In this document: in pieces, positions 53,366 through 60,829 of the stretch
How positions within the stretch are numbered: position 1 is the first letter of the stretch
Layout of the letters: every line of letters begins with the position of its first letter
Origin: Doryteuthis pealeii
Taxonomy: Eukaryota > Mollusca > Cephalopoda > Myopsida > Loliginidae
Length of the DNA: 64,000 nucleotides
Direction of reading: 5' to 3'
NCBI GenBank assembly: GCA_023376005.1
Contig: CM042145.1
Coordinates: forward strand, 100,419,359-100,483,358
Program-made: the position numbers and the translations under genes
The notes under the pieces: generated by a model
The model's database searches: none
What the model saw: only the letters and a program-made list of their open reading frames with translations
What the model was told of the DNA's origin: nothing

Positions 53366-55825
53366 AAGATATAGACAATATAGACAAAAATGATAAATGC
53401 CTGAATTTTTATGAAGTATTAGTACCATTGAGCACTCAATGGTACATTTTTGGTATTTAGTCAGAGGATAACAAAATAAAATATATACAGTATGTACAAA
53501 AGAAATAGTTTAAAAAATCTATATAAAAAAATATTTAAGATATTGACATGATTCAGATTTGGAGGGAAATATTAATTGGAAAGTTTGGTGGTAGGGAAGT
53601 TATTTAGTTGAGTCCCCACTCACCAAGGGCCAATATTAGCATTAGTATATCTGTGATATACTAATATCGAACACAATGGAAGGAAAGACAAAATTAACTT
53701 GTTTACTATAATGAATGAACAGAAATTTGTTGGGTTGGACAGCTGGATCTCTCCACTGAAAAAGACATTCTTCCAACTGCCAAAGTTCCTTGACCAAGTC
53801 CTTGCTGCCTGCAACAATTTTTTCCAGCAGTCCTCCGCCAAAGCTCACTCGCCTCTTCTGTGGGAAGGCAGGCCTTAAATAATGATGTGGCATTACTTTC
53901 GTATTTGCCTGGATAGTTGTCTGCCCGTTTAGTTCGCTGGTTCCCGCTAGGGGCCGTTTATATTTAAGCGGCTGGTTTGAACGTCTCTTCCTCTTTTAGC
54001 TGTTGCTCGACCCACGAGACACCACTATGGGTTAGACTCTGGTCTACCCCCTCTTGTTGGGGCTTTGGCCCCCCTTACATTACTGTAAGTGATTCACACA
54101 GCGTGGACTATTCCTAGTCTCATGTCTGTGGCTTTTATGTTCATCCTTTTACATGTAACTTTGCATTATTTCTACTTTTGTATGTATGTTTGAGTACACC
54201 TCTATGTATCATGTATCCTGTTAATTCTTGAGCTGTATGTAAAATGTTTTGTCTATCAACCCTTGTCGGAGATTTATCTTCAAGTATTATCACTTTTAAC
54301 CTTACAATGATTAACTGCCCTGACCAAGATCCCACATCCAGGTTCACTCGCGCCCAGCGCTGCCATCGTAGGTCTTTTTTATGTGGGGATTTTAATGGGC
54401 ATCGTGTGAGAATCCAACTTGTGATTCCGTTATAATGGATCTGCAAGATTAACTTGCTAACCATTAAAGCACGTTTTTTTTATTTGTATATCTGTTGTAT
54501 ACTAATATCGAACACAATGGAAGGAAAGACAAAATTAACTTGTTTACTATAATGAATGAACAGAAATTTGTTGGGTCGGACAGCCGGATCTCTCCACTGA
54601 AAAAGACATTCTTCCAACTGCCAAAGTTCCTTGACCAAGTCCTTGCTGCCTGCAACAGTTTTTTTCCAGCAATCTTCTTCGCTGCACAACAGTGTTTTCG
54701 TTAGCATGATCAGAACGCAACTGTCTCGGTGTGGGAAGGCAGGCCTTAAATAATGATTAACTGCCCTGACCAAGATCCCACATCCATTATGTGTGGATTT
54801 TAATGGGGCATCATGTGAGAATCCAGCTTGTGATTCCGTTATAATGGATCTGCAAGATTAACTTGCTAACCATTACAGCACTTTTTAAAAATTTTTTATT
54901 CCCATCTACCCCGGCCGCTTCTAGTTAATAATAAAAAGGACTTTCAACCATGAATTGTGATACTTAAAAATTTAAACAGACTACAGCAACAGAATCATTT
55001 TAGAATCTATTTATACTTTAGATTATTTATAATTACTGGATTATTGAATTAAAAAAAAAATTCAATTGTAACACTTGAACATTAATCAGCATGCAAGGGT
55101 CAAGCATAATCAAAATGTTTTGATGGTCCAGTTCATGACCACAATCAAGATGATACTTGGGCTGAGTATCTAGCGGAGCAGTTCTTCTAACTTCTGGGCT
55201 GTTTTCTTCTAAGCTGTTTCTTCTTCTTAAGATGCTGGTTGAGATGTCCTGTGTTGTTGGTTTGTCCTTAGTTAATAACTCTAGACATTTTCTTTCATGA
55301 ATTCACATTTTATTTCTCTTTTTGGATCCAGACCACTACCCTGCGGGGTGAGAATCTAACTAACTACTACTGTGTCTCCACACTTCGACAGCCAGCTAGA
55401 AACTGACTAGAACTAAATTCTCTCTCACACTTCCTGGCAAAACCGGAAGAGGAGGTCACAATAAGGTTTAAGAACATCAATCAAAAATCCCTATTGTTAA
55501 CTGTTGTATTTTTCCGTTAACTTGAATTCAAATAATATTCTCTACACTAACTGTGCATAATTGATAGTACGCCCATCAATTGTGCAACTTTTATTCTTAT
55601 CTTGTTTATAATAAAAAATGTGCTTTCTAAACATGTATCATAAAAAAAGAGCTTGTAACAATTGTATTAAAAAAATATCATGTTTAAGAATTTTAGAGTG
55701 AGAAAAACTTACGATTCCATCGTTATTTTTGTAAACTAGCTGGCTGAAAGTCTCTAATCCATGGAGGGCACCCCACACAGAGTTTGCAGTCAAAAGTGAA
55801 GAAGTTGAAGAAATCTCAAGTAAAT
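31614..55825 (-). CDS. HEXA/HEXB-like: Lysosomal beta-hexosaminidase (GH20), N terminus not found
   Basis: Eleven exons (55713-55825, 53178-53288, 48388-48489, 47217-47325, 44650-44854, 42867-42953, 40425-40497, 37429-37603, 36391-36481, 33604-33708, 31614-31671) give 408 codons and a TAG stop. The enzyme removes terminal beta-linked N-acetylhexosamine from glycans and glycolipids in the lysosome. GH20 hallmarks in order: [66 protein letters not shown], the catalytic Asp-Glu pair in IHAGGDEVS (visible residues 206-207), [42 protein letters not shown]. Possible N-glycosylation sites: NET, NVT, NDT. The visible part equals about four fifths of a typical 530-residue subunit; the signal peptide and prodomain must lie upstream. 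The spliced exons carry no stop or frameshift. Confidence 0.95.
31778..32858 (-). mobile_element. Helitron-like family H1, copy 5, with GC-rich tandem insert
   Basis: Minus strand: starts TCTGATTATAATGGCGATT and ends with the perfect hairpin GTGCCC-AGA-GGGCAC then ATATTTTTGCTAG and T. It holds two tandem units of about 273 bp (from 32116 and from 32390), GC-rich and full of short palindromes (CCCAGGGGGCTATCCCCC). Confidence 0.7.
33118..33175 (+). repeat. Family D hairpin core
   Basis: AATGGCATATCAACCTTCAT followed by GGGTTATTTAATTCC. Confidence 0.6.
33408..33535 (+). repeat. SINE family B, 3' truncated
   Basis: GGAGGCACGTGGTGTAAAGA head and TAATACCGTTGGGAAAGGTA. Confidence 0.7.
33604..33708 (-). 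CDS. HEXA/HEXB-like: Hexosaminidase exon j
   Basis: 105 bases, acceptor TTTCAG, donor GTATGT. It encodes [20 protein letters not shown] then [14 protein letters not shown], the last helix of the barrel. Confidence 0.94.
34235..34400 (-). pseudogene. LINE ORF2 C-terminal fragment
   Basis: Minus frame: [20 protein letters not shown] then [18 protein letters not shown]. The VGRP-x-YI-QLC-DTGC--EDLP-AMNDR motif is a widespread non-LTR retrotransposon tail. Compare 60165-60490. Confidence 0.75.
35068..35128 (-). repeat. SINE family A head fragment
   Basis: Minus strand GGCTGGTTTAGCTCAATTGG (A box) to CCTGGGTTTGAC. Confidence 0.65.
35165..35905 (-). repeat. Mini-ORF cassette with two SINE D copies
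   Basis: The minus strand carries a lysine-rich frame (35155-35367: [17 protein letters not shown], then [15 protein letters not shown]) and two copies of SINE D (35380-35575, 35619-35815). A third, inverted SINE D piece runs to TTCCGTGATGGCTCC at 35897, the truncated start of another cassette. Same components as 39028-39570. Confidence 0.6.
35916..35957. repeat. ATA trinucleotide microsatellite
   Basis: AATAATAAT run with one GACGAT interruption. Confidence 0.9.
36391..36481 (-). CDS. HEXA/HEXB-like: Hexosaminidase exon i
   Basis: 91 bases, acceptor CCCCAG, donor GTAAGT. It encodes [20 protein letters not shown] then [21 protein letters not shown] is among the most conserved blocks of the family and includes the active-site Trp and Glu. 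Confidence 0.95.
36976..37306 (+). repeat. 166-bp tandem duplication
   Basis: AGTCACATGTCTGACCCAAT at 36976 and AGTCACGTGTCTGACCCAAT at 37142; the two units differ at only a few bases. Confidence 0.93.
37429..37603 (-). CDS. HEXA/HEXB-like: Hexosaminidase exon h
   Basis: 175 bases, acceptor TTGTAG, donor GTAAAA. It runs from [12 protein letters not shown] through [19 protein letters not shown] to CDPQDFH. It contains the Trp, Tyr and Asn that shape the substrate pocket and a possible glycosylation site, NDT. Confidence 0.94.
37878..38130 (+). repeat. SINE family A, full length
   Basis: Head GGCCGGTTTAACTCAGTCGG, B box GGTTCGATACA, tail CGCCCTGACGACTTTACTTT. Confidence 0.85.
38246..38532 (+). 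repeat. SINE family B
   Basis: GAGGCGTGTGGTCTAATGGT head, GAGTTCAATTCC B box, tail CATCCTGCTCC and TGGTAAATATATATA. Partial copies lie just upstream at 37820-37870. Confidence 0.82.
38627..38720 (+). repeat. SINE family A tail fragment
   Basis: TCTAGCACTAGGGAAAAAGA to GGCCACTCC. Confidence 0.65.
39028..39570 (+). repeat. Foldback cassette: mini-ORF / SINE D / mini-ORF
   Basis: Left arm (minus orientation, 39030-39165) and right arm (plus, 39366-39570) are inverted copies around a SINE D (39166-39360, TAGCCTAGTGGATAAAGG A box, GGGTTCAATCC B box). The right arm encodes [35 protein letters not shown] and ends with the CATCTAAAA motif seen at Penelope-like ends. CTGAAGAAGG...CGAAACG resembles a hammerhead ribozyme core. 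Confidence 0.6.
40065..40328 (-). repeat. SINE family B
   Basis: Minus-strand copy; CTAATTAGGACTGAGTCTAT at left, CTAACCATTACACCACACG at right. Confidence 0.82.
40425..40497 (-). CDS. HEXA/HEXB-like: Hexosaminidase exon g
   Basis: 73 bases, acceptor TTTACAG, donor GTTTGT. It encodes [20 protein letters not shown] then NKAK. The conserved WQEV block is one wall of the active site. Confidence 0.93.
40563..40588. repeat. TA microsatellite
   Basis: Alternating TA directly before a mariner-like MITE. Confidence 0.85.
40589..40815. repeat. Mariner-derived MITE
   Basis: AAGGTGTGTCAAAAATGTAT next to TACTTCTTGACACACCTTGT, then CAGAATACAA repeats; right end decayed. Compare 51545-51801. Confidence 0.68.
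41562..41992. mobile_element. Foldback element with long inverted arms, copy 2
   Basis: Left end AGTTAAATCGAAATTAACAG and right end its inverse (CGATTTAACC). Exact 8-bp duplication TGTTTGAG at 41554-41561 and 41993-42000. The arms match copy 1 at 11398, and the arm open frames are again related. Confidence 0.82.
42365..42830 (-). mobile_element. Helitron-like family H1, copy 6 (diverged)
   Basis: Minus strand starts TCTTTAATAATGGAGATTC after an A and ends CTAG at 42365 preceded by a GCCC-GGAG-GGTG hairpin. An internal palindrome sits around 42660-42745 (ATAGAATAAATTTTATTCTA). Confidence 0.55.
42867..42953 (-). CDS. HEXA/HEXB-like: Hexosaminidase exon f
   Basis: 87 bases, acceptor TTTCAG, donor GTAAAA. 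It encodes [20 protein letters not shown] then KLEQYYMQ and two leftover bases; it contains a possible N-glycosylation site, NVT. Confidence 0.92.
43012..43232 (+). repeat. SINE family A
   Basis: GGGCAGGGTAGCTCAGTTGG head, B box AGTCCAATACT, ends TTGGCTGATACCAAC. Confidence 0.83.
43565..43698 (+). repeat. SINE family B tail
   Basis: GGGCAGACTGGGCTCTTTAA to GGTTGGTAAATATATATA, running into a TA microsatellite (43698-43744). Confidence 0.75.
43745..43955 (+). repeat. SINE family B
   Basis: GGAGGCGTGTTGGCTAGTGG head through GAGGGATAACTCTGAATTC; tail replaced by unrelated sequence. Confidence 0.75.
44345..44590 (-). repeat. SINE family A
   Basis: Minus strand; AGTGGCCTATTGTTGATATC tail and TTGACTGAGCTAACCTG head. 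Confidence 0.8.
44650..44854 (-). CDS. HEXA/HEXB-like: Hexosaminidase exon e with catalytic Asp-Glu
   Basis: 205 bases, acceptor TTGTAG, donor GTAAGT. It encodes [17 protein letters not shown], the loop [14 protein letters not shown] and the catalytic [13 protein letters not shown] (Trp split across the junction). The loop has the alpha-subunit length. Confidence 0.95.
44973..45600 (+). pseudogene. Mariner-family transposase remnant
   Basis: After a TA run the terminus TACAGGGTGTTCGGGATAAA starts the element. Downstream plus-strand readings, in shifting frames, give WQQDS-type sequence (QQDSTPC), [20 protein letters not shown] and [15 protein letters not shown]. These match the catalytic-domain end of mariner-type transposases. 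The frame is broken by stops and shifts. Confidence 0.75.
45662..46010 (+). repeat. Two family D hairpin cores
   Basis: GGCATATCAATCCATTTTGG at 45677 and GGCATATCAACCTCCATGGG at 45976, each with downstream TTTAATGC. Confidence 0.6.
46244..46292. repeat. TA microsatellite with CA tail
   Basis: Long TA run followed by ACACACACAC, inside a near-duplicate block (ATGCTACCTATGGCCACACA at 46213 and 46365). Confidence 0.9.
46650..46830 (+). pseudogene. Protein-like repeat unit 1
   Basis: The plus frame reads [11 protein letters not shown] then [16 protein letters not shown]. It matches the unit at 46997-47150 at protein level more than at third codon positions. Source gene not recognised. Confidence 0.4.
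46997..47150 (+). pseudogene. Protein-like repeat unit 2
   Basis: The plus frame reads [20 protein letters not shown] then TIVSSRRK. It is the partner of unit 1 and lies just 3' of hexosaminidase exon d on the opposite strand. Confidence 0.4.
47217..47325 (-). CDS. HEXA/HEXB-like: Hexosaminidase exon d; GC donor
   Basis: 109 bases, acceptor TTCCAG, encoding [19 protein letters not shown], then [17 protein letters not shown] plus one base. The donor is CAG|GCAAGT: splicing there joins to GHTLSWG exactly, while the GT four bases on would frameshift into a stop. Confidence 0.94.
47401..47970 (+). mobile_element. Helitron-like family H1, copy 7
   Basis: Starts TCTCTTATTATAATAGAGAT after an A; ends TGTGCCCAGAGGGTGCATAT then TTTTGCTAG and T. 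It shares GTCTGTCTGTAACCGAAACT with the other copies. A headless fragment of the same family follows at 48121-48345. Confidence 0.7.
48388..48489 (-). CDS. HEXA/HEXB-like: Hexosaminidase exon c
   Basis: 34 codons in phase 0, acceptor CTTTTAG, donor GTAAGT. It reads [19 protein letters not shown] then [13 protein letters not shown]. Degenerate copies of its 5' half lie upstream in the same intron. Confidence 0.95.
48545..48655 (-). pseudogene. Duplicate of hexosaminidase exon c, 5' half (copy 1)
   Basis: TAGGGAAATGATATATCATT and GACAATATGCCAGTGAAATA match the exon at 48421-48460, but the splice sites and 3' half are gone. It is joined to a mariner-tail fragment (TTTTCGTAACATGAGGCAC). Confidence 0.75.
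48721..48780. repeat. TA microsatellite
   Basis: Alternating TA with one ATTATA interruption. Confidence 0.9.
49198..49475 (-). repeat. SINE family B
   Basis: Minus strand; CCAACTCCTCCGCACAAGCA tail, CTAACCATTAGACCACGTGC head. Confidence 0.82.
49553..49750 (-). pseudogene. Duplicate of hexosaminidase exon c, 5' half (copies 2 and 3)
   Basis: AAACTTGTTTTGTGCCATGA occurs at 49553 and again at about 49724; the second is preceded by a mutated GATGTATCGTTGAAAATATG. The mariner-tail fragment lies between them (49620-49670). Confidence 0.75.
49763..50225 (+). mobile_element. Helitron-like family H2, copy 5 (best preserved 3' end)
   Basis: Starts TCTATACATATATAAAGGGC. The 3' hairpin TACCCAG-GCGATG-CTGGGTA is perfect and is followed by GCCACTTCTAG and T. 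It carries the tRNA-like passenger (GATCTGCAAGACTAGCTTGC) before the hairpin. Confidence 0.68.
50228..50641 (-). pseudogene. Mariner transposase N-terminal remnant
   Basis: Minus frame 50405-50641 reads [20 protein letters not shown], then [19 protein letters not shown], then the [10 protein letters not shown] block of a mariner-type DNA-binding domain. The next part is frameshifted ([13 protein letters not shown] and [11 protein letters not shown]). The catalytic domain is missing. Confidence 0.75.
50642..51367. other. Intron sequence, nothing recognised
   Basis: AT-rich, with two short Thr/Asn-type simple stretches around 50990-51110 (CAACCAACAA); no repeat family identified. Confidence 0.4.
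51368..51463 (+). repeat. 96-bp direct repeat, unit 1
   Basis: AAAGTTGAAAAATAAGGGCC to GATGAAACAAGACC; it recurs at 52600-52694 with a single clear mismatch. Confidence 0.92.
51545..51801. mobile_element. Mariner-like MITE with intact termini
   Basis: Left AGGTGTGTCAAAAAAGTATT and right AATACTTTTTTGACACACC are inverted and sit in TA-rich flanks. Two internal CAGAATACAAG blocks give it a nested inverted-repeat structure. Confidence 0.75.
52303..52585 (-). repeat. SINE family B
   Basis: Minus strand; CACAAATAAGGACTAAGCCT at left; head decayed near 52570. Confidence 0.78.
52600..52694 (+). repeat. 96-bp direct repeat, unit 2
   Basis: Partner of 51368-51463. Confidence 0.92.
53178..53288 (-). 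CDS. HEXA/HEXB-like: Hexosaminidase exon b
   Basis: 37 codons in phase 0, acceptor TTTTAG, donor GTAAGA. It carries [20 protein letters not shown], the signature opening the GH20 barrel, where the Arg contacts substrate in solved family structures. A possible N-glycosylation site is NET. Confidence 0.94.
53340..53365. repeat. TA microsatellite
   Basis: Alternating TA. Confidence 0.85.
53640..53883 (-). repeat. Duplicated segment, unit 1
   Basis: Minus frame carries [20 protein letters not shown]; it is nearly identical to 54490-54760. The shared TAATATCGAACACAATGGAA also resembles sequence at 33050 and 41310. Confidence 0.75.
54360..54924 (+). mobile_element. Helitron-like family H2 3' parts around duplicated segment unit 2
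   Basis: The tRNA-like passenger (GGATCTGCAAGATTAACTTG) occurs at 54438 and 54846. The 3' end CCCATCTACCCCGGCCGCTT then CTAG lies at 54921-54924. Duplicated segment unit 2 (54490-54760) sits between the two passengers. The 5' terminus was not located. Confidence 0.5.
55713..55825 (-). CDS. HEXA/HEXB-like: Hexosaminidase exon a (first found)
   Basis: 113 bases, acceptor TTTCCAG, donor GTAAGT. It begins with two bases completing a codon from an unseen exon, then [20 protein letters not shown] and [17 protein letters not shown]. The ETFSQLV block links the prodomain to the GH20 barrel. Confidence 0.9.
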
Positions 55826-56609
55826 CTGGAAAAAAAATATTGATTAATTGAAATTCATCGTGATCAATTTTTATTGCTTTTTTAATTGTTATGATATTTT
55901 AAATTTTTGGATTTAAATTTTGTACATTCCATATTATTCTGGTTGGTGTATAAAATTGAGTATTCTCCCACCCCCAAGACCAACCAATTTCTTCAAATAA
56001 AAATAAAACAGATTAAGTTACTGTTGTGTCCTTAAAAGGGATGCAATCAGACAAGGTTGTAGTCGAGTGGAAAGACCAGTCAAAACGTTTGTAGATTTAA
56101 GATAGATGGTTTTATTGCAGAGAGATACAATAAGATAGACAAGGAATAGTGAGGTACGCTACTAATCCTTGAAGCCAGCCCAACATAATTCCTGGGGCAT
56201 GGGTCTAGTTTGTTGTTATTCACTCAACGTCTGTGTACCTCATATGGTAGAGGCGTGCTATTATCATTGACAGGTTAATTTCGCAGGGATTGTACAATGC
56301 GGACCGTTGGCCAAGCGGTAAAGTCACAGACTTTGCCTGCTGGACTACTGTCGGAGGGAAATCATTAGTATACATCGCTGATGAGACTTAATAAAGTTGA
56401 AACAGACTGTACGATGGTCTAGCATTGCATAATCGTTTGCCAAATTCACTTGTCATGGTTATTTTCTATAACTATCGAATTTTATACGATATACGCATTG
56501 TAATTGCCTTCAAGCAAAAATATAAATAATAATATATATATAATCTGAAGATCTTATAGGAGAAACTATTAGTAACCAGGTGTTGACTACATGTCCACAC
56601 TACCTTAAC

Positions 56610-56610
<1 letters not shown>
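55826..56610. other. Upstream intron of the hexosaminidase gene
   Basis: Contains a possible tRNA-Leu/Ser-like SINE head at 56300-56345 (GGACCGTTGGCCAAGCGGTA). The exon before 55825 was not recognised here. Confidence 0.45.

Positions 56611-56650
<40 letters not shown>
56611..56650. repeat. TA microsatellite
   Basis: Alternating TA followed by CACATATGG. Confidence 0.85.
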
Positions 56651-56655
<5 letters not shown>

Positions 56656-56899
56656 GGTGAATATTATTTTTATACTTATAATATAAAGTTTAAGTAAATT
56701 TTATTTTTGTCAATTGATTAATGTTTTTTCTTTTAACTATTTTTCTTGTACCCTTATTCTAGATATGCTATCTAGAGTAACATTGATATTCTAGATATGC
56801 TATCGTTCGTAACCAAAATACCCACCTGATATTCTAATTTTATCCTTGGGTATTACCACTGTTGATATGATACTGGGGGGGCATGACACAACCCCATGT

Positions 56900-58150
56900 T
56901 TTTCATTAGCCAATATAAATTTAAAAACCATGAGTAGAAATATAAAAAATGTTCGTCTATCAGAGTTCAAATCCTGGTGTAGTTTGCAAACATGTGCTAA
57001 AAGCCTTTAGTATGTCGTCTCCAATTTGTTTGAAAAATAGAAATGAACAATGAATGAACGTTATTATACAATCATTTGAATACAAGAGGTCATCGAGATT
57101 TGAAGCTGTATTTACAAGATAGAAATGAACAAGAATGGAACGTTAATTTTTTTCAGAATCAATAAAAAGTGCCGAGTTTGAAGATTTACCAAGATAGAAT
57201 GAACAATGAATGGACGTTAATTTTTTTCAGAAAACAAGGTGGTGTCAAAGATAAAATGAAAATAATGTTTTTTTCAAGAAATACATATAAAAAGTTTTAA
57301 AAAACAAAAAGCGTAACAGCAATGTTCAATAAAAATAGTGAAGATAAGTTGGCAAAGCCTGGATAACAGGAAGCTGGGCAAACTAGAGGAAATGAATCAG
57401 CAATAATCAATGGCTATCTTGAGTTAATTCAACAATAAAAGAAAGACACAATTTAAGAAGCTTCAAGATAACTGCAAATAAAGTAAATAAAGTAAAAAAA
57501 CAATTTTATAAGTGTTGATCATTTATTGTCTTTTCTTTTTCCAGTTCAACTTCCACATTTTCTCACGTAGCAAAACAAAGTCCTTTTTTATTTTTTATTC
57601 AACATGAAATTGCCAGTTTTTATTCAAGAACTCAAGACCAGGGTATACAGTAGGGTATTTGTCTCATACCCCACGTATGGACTGGGCACAAGGCCTCGTT
57701 TTAACGTGGGCCCACCCACAAGCTGAAGCTGATGGGTGGGAAAGAACAAAAATTGCTGCATTCCTCCTCAAAGAGGGGCGCCTCAGGCTCTGAGCAATAA
57801 ACCCAGCCCTGCACCCAAGGGGGCCGGTATTGCCTGGGGGGAAAGCCCCCTGGGATCGATGCTATTATTTGTACTTTAACCTGATCCAGTGGCTAAGCTC
57901 ACTGGACCCGCCCCGAAGGACGAGTGTCCAGGGGTATACGGGTAGTGGTTAGTAAAGGTGGTAGAGTCGTAGGAAGCGACCCGAGTAAAGTTGTTAGGGT
58001 GGCCTAAAGTCGGTAAACATGATGGAGTCTATCCCTTTTACTATAGTGCTAGGGTTGTTTTGGGTGAGGCATGCACACTTATGATCCTCCCACTATTATG
58101 GCACTCTCCTAAATATTGCTAAGGTGGCGCATTATATCATTACTGATGCA
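56900..58150. repeat. Indel-rich remnants of mariner MITE, H1 passenger and SINE A
   Basis: 57060-57255 is a MITE with many small deletions. 57655-57860 is the GC-rich H1 passenger (GTGGGCCCACCCACAAGCTG). 58000-58130 is SINE A in minus orientation with repeated losses (GGCCTAAAGTCGGTAAAC). Confidence 0.55.
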
Positions 58151-58549
58151 GCCAAAAATATTATTTATTATCTATGTTCAAGCAAAATCAATGCAAAATA
58201 AGTAAAATATAAGTGTTCATTTTGTCATAAAAATGAAAAAAAGAAAAAGTGAAATGGTCAGAGGAAAAGAGAAAGTAAGTAAGATTCAAGAAGAGTCTAA
58301 AAAGTTAATGTCTTGAAAAATTTCTGGAGACTGATAAAAAAGTTATGGCTATCATTTTAAGAGAAATCGCAGACAAAAAATCTGAGAAGAAAATTAAGTA
58401 CCGATGATCTGGGTGGTCAAATTCATGGGAGTGTGTAGGGTGGAATTTGCATATATTCAGCCGGCTCAAGATCCTTAGGGTCAGTTTCAGACTGGCAGTT
58501 GGGGTGATAGTGTTGTCTCAGTAGCAGTAGGTAGAAAATAGCTAGGGAA

Positions 58550-58730
58550 GAGAGTGAATTATATGTTCTCCCCACAGCTATAGGAAAATAGTAGGGCAGA
58601 CTGGGTTTCTTTAGACTTGGTTAGGTAATCAGTCTAGGAGAGGTTAAAACTCTGAATTCAAACCAGCTTTACTCTGCTAAAAAATTGACCTTGTGTCACA
58701 TCCTCCCATGGTGGAAGGGTTGGGAAAATA
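58550..58730 (+). repeat. SINE family B tail
   Basis: CACAGCTATAGGAAAATAGT to TTGTGTCACATCCTCCCATG. Confidence 0.7.
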
Positions 58731-59420
58731 TATCCTAAAATAAGATCTGTTGAAATATTTTGAATTAGGCCTTCTTAACTTATAATATTTCAGCAATTTT
58801 GATTCATTAAAAAGTGATTGAACTATCATTATTATAAATTGTATCGTATGTAATTAACCAATATATATATATATTCATATATAAGGTATTGAATAAATTT
58901 ATATAAGATATGTAGGTAAAGTATGTAGTTAGAATAATATGCTGTTTAAAACCAAAACAATTGCCTTTTATTTATAGTATCCATAATAAATATATATATT
59001 ATATAATTATAAAAAAATAAATAAATAAATATATTAAATAATAAACCATAAATAGTTATATTAACATATAATAAATTATTTAATTTTAAATATTAATACA
59101 GTTGCATGTATCCTATTTTAAAAAATGTTGTCCCATCTGAATAAGATATATCTAAAATTTGTTTTCTCTTTACTTATGAAGGATATACTACCTTGTTTTC
59201 AAATAAAATTTGGTGCCCTGTAAGATTACTCTATCAATAGCATCAATATCAGGTGCAAGCCTATTTGTATATGAACATGAAATTTGCTTGCACTTCTGTA
59301 TACTAACTTTGCAACATTTCTTTATTGCACTTTGTAGTTTGTTTGTAGTTGTATGGTATTATCCTATTTAATACAAAGCACACATATTCTTATCCAATAC
59401 TAATAATTTTCAGACATATC
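58731..59420. other. Very AT-rich spacer, no gene recognised
   Basis: Simple AT sequence around 58860-59100, then unremarkable sequence. Confidence 0.45.
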
Positions 59421-59640
59421 TATTTGACCCATAAAAAAGACCCCTAACATGTACTTCCACTCCGGGTCAGAGTGAACCTGGGAGTAATGGCAATGAAGAA
59501 GTACTCTCCTATAGCTCCAAAACTAGATTTTCATTAATGGATACAGTTTAGTGTCATATCCAGGGCACCCCTATTTGGGAGGATTCTTAACTTTCTGCAG
59601 AGGATGCAGTTGGCATTTTCTAAGCCCTGCCAACAAGGTG
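59421..59640 (+). repeat. Family D repeat, headless
   Basis: ATTTGACCCATAAAAAAGAC, then TACTTCCACTCCGGGTCAGA and CTGCAGAGGATGCAGTTGG. Confidence 0.65.
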
Positions 59641-60164
59641 TACAATGTGATGGAAAACCACCAAAGTCTGGGGGTATTGTAAGGTACAGCTGGGACACAT
59701 TGGGTTAGTGGTAATGATGCTTTGACCAAGAAACTGTGCCTGAACCCAGAATTATTATCTGATTAAAACACAGCTGTTGTTGTTTGTTTTTTTTCTCCAA
59801 GCAATATGATTTGAATCAGTTTGACACAATTTAATGTAAGTTATTTTCTAGTAAAAATGTTTTATCTTAAATAAATCAAGTATACTTTTAGATTTTTAAC
59901 TTTGAAGTACTTAAGGCAATTATGACACTTGTTCAGAAATTAAAGTTGTATAAAACGATTATGAAGATAAATATAAAAAATCAGTATGGAAAATATTCAG
60001 ACATTTCTTGAGAACTGGTTGTGCGGTCTTGATGTAACTTGAAGAAACATATTGTGTATGCATGGACAGATGGGGAGCAAGTCCTATTTAAAACATAAAT
60101 TCTATGTTAAAATGATCTCAGACTTTCTGACATATGTATAACAGTTACCAATGGAGGCACGCAT

Positions 60165-60490
60165 TCCTCCTTAGTGTTCCTTAAATAAGACCTGGAAGCA
60201 ACAACCCACGAAAAAACAGCTGTACAGCCACCTGCCCTATATCACACAAATTATCTGTGTGAGGTGAACAAGACACACTGGAGAAGCAAGGATGAACTCA
60301 TTAGTGACGTTCTTCTGTGGAAGCCAGAGTAGGCCGTCCAGCAAAGACGTACATAGACCAACTCTGTGCGGATACTGGATGCTGCGCAGAGGACCTCCCA
60401 GGAGCAATGAATGATAGAGACAGTTGGTGAGAGATTGTCATGGATATCCATGCTGCTAGCACGACATGATTACGATGATGATGATAGGCA
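60165..60490 (+). pseudogene. LINE ORF2 C-terminal fragment
   Basis: Plus-strand frames give the NNPRKNSYTATCPISHKLSV block, HWRSKDELIS-type sequence, then VGRPAKTYIDQLCADTGCCA (by closest frame) and DLPGAMNDRDSW. These are the standard tail motifs of a non-LTR element; frameshifts are present. Confidence 0.78.
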
Positions 60491-60589
60491 CCAAAGGAGC
60501 GATACAAGGGCTGCTTGAAAAAAATCCCTTGGTGCCTGTCACATCAACCATTGTTGTTGGTCTACACTAGCTGAGAACTGTGACACCTG

Positions 60590-60810
60590 GAATCTCACCA
60601 CTAATGATGATGTCTTCTTCTTTGAAAACACCTGCAGGGCCACCCTCAAGGACAAAAGGCACAGAAAGAAACCACAATACAATGCCACCAAACCCAGACC
60701 AGAGCTTCAGTTGCCTATCTGTCCCACACAGGCCTTATCAGCCATGAACATGCTTGTAGTCAACGTGGGCTATCTTCGTTCACGAAGCCAATCCATAAAG
60801 TTAGAATAGC
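60590..60810 (+). pseudogene. LINE 3' end with zinc-finger-like tail
   Basis: Frames give TWNLTTNDDVFFFENTCRAT and then GLISHEHACSQRGLSSFTKP with an upstream C-x2-C candidate. The form ICP-C-x-GLISH-x4-H/C resembles the C-terminal finger of many LINE proteins. Confidence 0.5.
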
Positions 60811-60829
60811 ATAGACATAGAGCAGAGAC

